From assembly GCF_000166275.1 (NCBI RefSeq), contig NZ_CM001023.1:3847001-3911000 (forward strand): a DNA stretch of 64,000 bases, in the 5' to 3' direction. The number at the start of each line of letters is the position of its first letter. The first letter of the stretch is position 1. The stretch comes from Algoriphagus machipongonensis (lineage in GTDB: Bacteria; Bacteroidota; Bacteroidia; Cytophagales; Cyclobacteriaceae). Below, piece after piece: positions 62,889 through 64,000 of this stretch. Both the position numbers and the translations under genes were made by a program. The notes below the pieces were generated by a model that was given only the letters and a program-made list of their open reading frames with translations, ran no database searches and was not told the DNA's origin.

Positions 62889-64000
62889 ATGGAATCTGAT
62901 GGAGTAACACCATGATTCGGGCCGAACATCTCTTTTAGCTTTTGAATACTTTGCTGGTTTTTTAAAGTATAAATGCTTGCCAAAATAGATTTTTTCTCCC
63001 TCGCTGTAAGCCTCCAATTTAACGAAGCCCTTTGCATCGTTTCTTGACTTCCACTCAACTCCCCTGCTTGCACTTGCTCTGGCGCATATTCAAACTCCAC
63101 CTTTTCCAATGGAAATGGCATAGATTCATTCATATAATTAAAAAGCACCTCATTTTGGATGGTCTGAACATGATCCCAATTGGAATAAATATTCTTAAGA
63201 GGGGTAAAGATTTTTTCGAACAACTTAGGAGGAGTTGTAGGTGGGATCTCTGTGTTTTTTTCAGAGTCTCGAATCGTAATTAAAACTACCCCTGAGGTGT
63301 TTTCAGCAATCCATTCTTGAAAAACATAAGTAAACCTTAATGCATCCTGTATCCCAAAATTATCCGACAAACCAGTATCCATTGCCTCCATCTCTGGTTC
63401 TGAAGGAAGTTGAATATTTGGAGTGATAAATGGAAAAGTCGCACTCATTCTTAATGCTGACAAAAACCTTAAATTCCCCGGGTCATGACCATGAAAAAAT
63501 CTCATAAAATCAATGGATTGTTTTTTCTCAGCTTCCCCACTCTTTCCGAGCACAGAAGTTCCAAAATAAGACATCGAGTTAGGCGATATCACCAGCTTTC
63601 TTCCATCATTGGTAATCAAGGCGGTAACAGGTAGCAAGGGAATTTCCCCGGAGCCTTCCGGCTCTTTATAAGCAGAAAGCGGTTTATCCAACACACCCTC
63701 TGTATTGATATTCAACTGATTCTCAAAAGCATACCCTCTATCCTTCAGATATTTATATCCTCTATATTCAAAATATTGATTCCGGATCAAAAGGTCATTC
63801 ACTAACAAAGTAAAAATGATCGAATTCAAATTATCAGCAGAAATTTGATCCAAGTACTTTGGGTTCAAAGGATCATATTCCGGATTGCTCTGAGACCTTA
63901 AATAGATCTCACGAAAAAATGCCTCACCTAATACTCCACCAGATGCACCGGTAAACAATTCTGTATGTTTGATAATCTCGCCTTGCGCTATACCATAGAT
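62882..64000 (-). CDS. Patatin-like phospholipase, partial at the right window edge
   Basis: The frame continues to the right edge without a stop, so the N-terminus is missing; 373 codons including the stop are present. The nucleophile elbow G-A-S-G-G is near the start of the visible part, and the catalytic Asp lies in MDTGLSDNFGI. These make the Ser-Asp dyad of patatin-type lipid acyl hydrolases. In between are long insertions typical of bacterial membrane-anchored relatives. The first residue of the visible protein is not the true start. A phospholipase role is family knowledge; the substrate is unknown. Confidence 0.85.
   Translation of the reverse strand: MYGIAQGEIIKHTELFTGASGGVLGEAFFREIYLRSQSNPEYDPLNPKYLDQISADNLNSIIFTLLVNDLLIRNQYFEYRGYKYLKDRGYAFENQLNINTEGVLDKPLSAYKEPEGSGEIPLLPVTALITNDGRKLVISPNSMSYFGTSVLGKSGEAEKKQSIDFMRFFHGHDPGNLRFLSALRMSATFPFITPNIQLPSEPEMEAMDTGLSDNFGIQDALRFTYVFQEWIAENTSGVVLITIRDSEKNTEIPPTTPPKLFEKIFTPLKNIYSNWDHVQTIQNEVLFNYMNESMPFPLEKVEFEYAPEQVQAGELSGSQETMQRASLNWRLTAREKKSILASIYTLKNQQSIQKLKEMFGPNHGVTPSDSIQ

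Overview
The window reads as a chromosomal segment of a Bacteroidota bacterium, most likely order Cytophagales (an Algoriphagus/Cyclobacteriaceae-like organism). The grounds are SusC/SusD with a FecI/FecR pair, type IX secretion genes (sprA, porU, porV), Bacteroidota-specific DUF4292 and DUF4837 lipoproteins, weak or absent Shine-Dalgarno sequences, several TTG/GTG starts, and promoters of the form TTTG-N19-TAnnTTTG. Composition looks even throughout. I saw no tRNA, rRNA, CRISPR array, insertion sequence or phage gene. No stretch longer than about 220 bases lacks a gene.

Layout. (1) 1-12320, minus strand: a regulated uptake and catabolism locus running ECF sigma, anti-sigma, SusC, SusD, RraA-like, enolase-superfamily, RraA-like, enolase-superfamily, BASS transporter (cut by the left edge). 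All four enzymes carry export signals (two Sec, two Tat), so the inferred pathway is periplasmic breakdown of a sugar acid or similar hydroxy acid. (2) 12425-14744: a DUF819 membrane protein, a two-domain VOC lipoprotein and a tiny glycine-rich lipoprotein. (3) 14748-18675, minus: a DegT aminotransferase, a glycosyltransferase, and isocitrate dehydrogenase with its own terminator. (4) 18891-43571, plus: enoyl-CoA hydratase, a flippase, then a cell-envelope run (TPR protein, DUF4292 lipoprotein, EnvC-like protein, TatA, GatA, LysM lytic transglycosylase, DUF4837), malic enzyme, RuvA, the giant translocon SprA, GcvH, VanZ-like, two tandem TonB proteins and a D-aminoacylase-like lipoprotein. (5) 43704-48966, minus: YicC nuclease, a 1098-residue propeller/barrel protein and a flavoprotein oxidase. 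(6) 49022-56100, plus: a tightly overlapping operon of MBL hydrolase, PssA, PorU, PorV and an M16-like protein lacking the zinc motif. (7) 56101-58394, minus: GT2, GNAT/FemAB-like and FdtA-like sugar isomerase. (8) 58489-64000: YigZ-like, a 3'-5' exonuclease, NhaC, a second DadA-like flavoprotein, an Mpo1-like membrane protein and a patatin-like phospholipase cut by the right edge.

How the genes fit together. The envelope theme is strong. SprA, PorU and PorV are core parts of type IX secretion and cell-surface attachment. The paired TonBs can energise SusC-type transporters, TatA can serve the Tat-exported enzymes of the first locus, and the EnvC-like protein, lytic transglycosylase and DUF4292 lipoprotein maintain wall and outer membrane. 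The best candidate for an undescribed system is the first locus: a duplicated dehydratase-plus-aldolase-like module placed outside the cytoplasm, between a SusCD importer and a BASS carrier. Its substrate is not readable from sequence.
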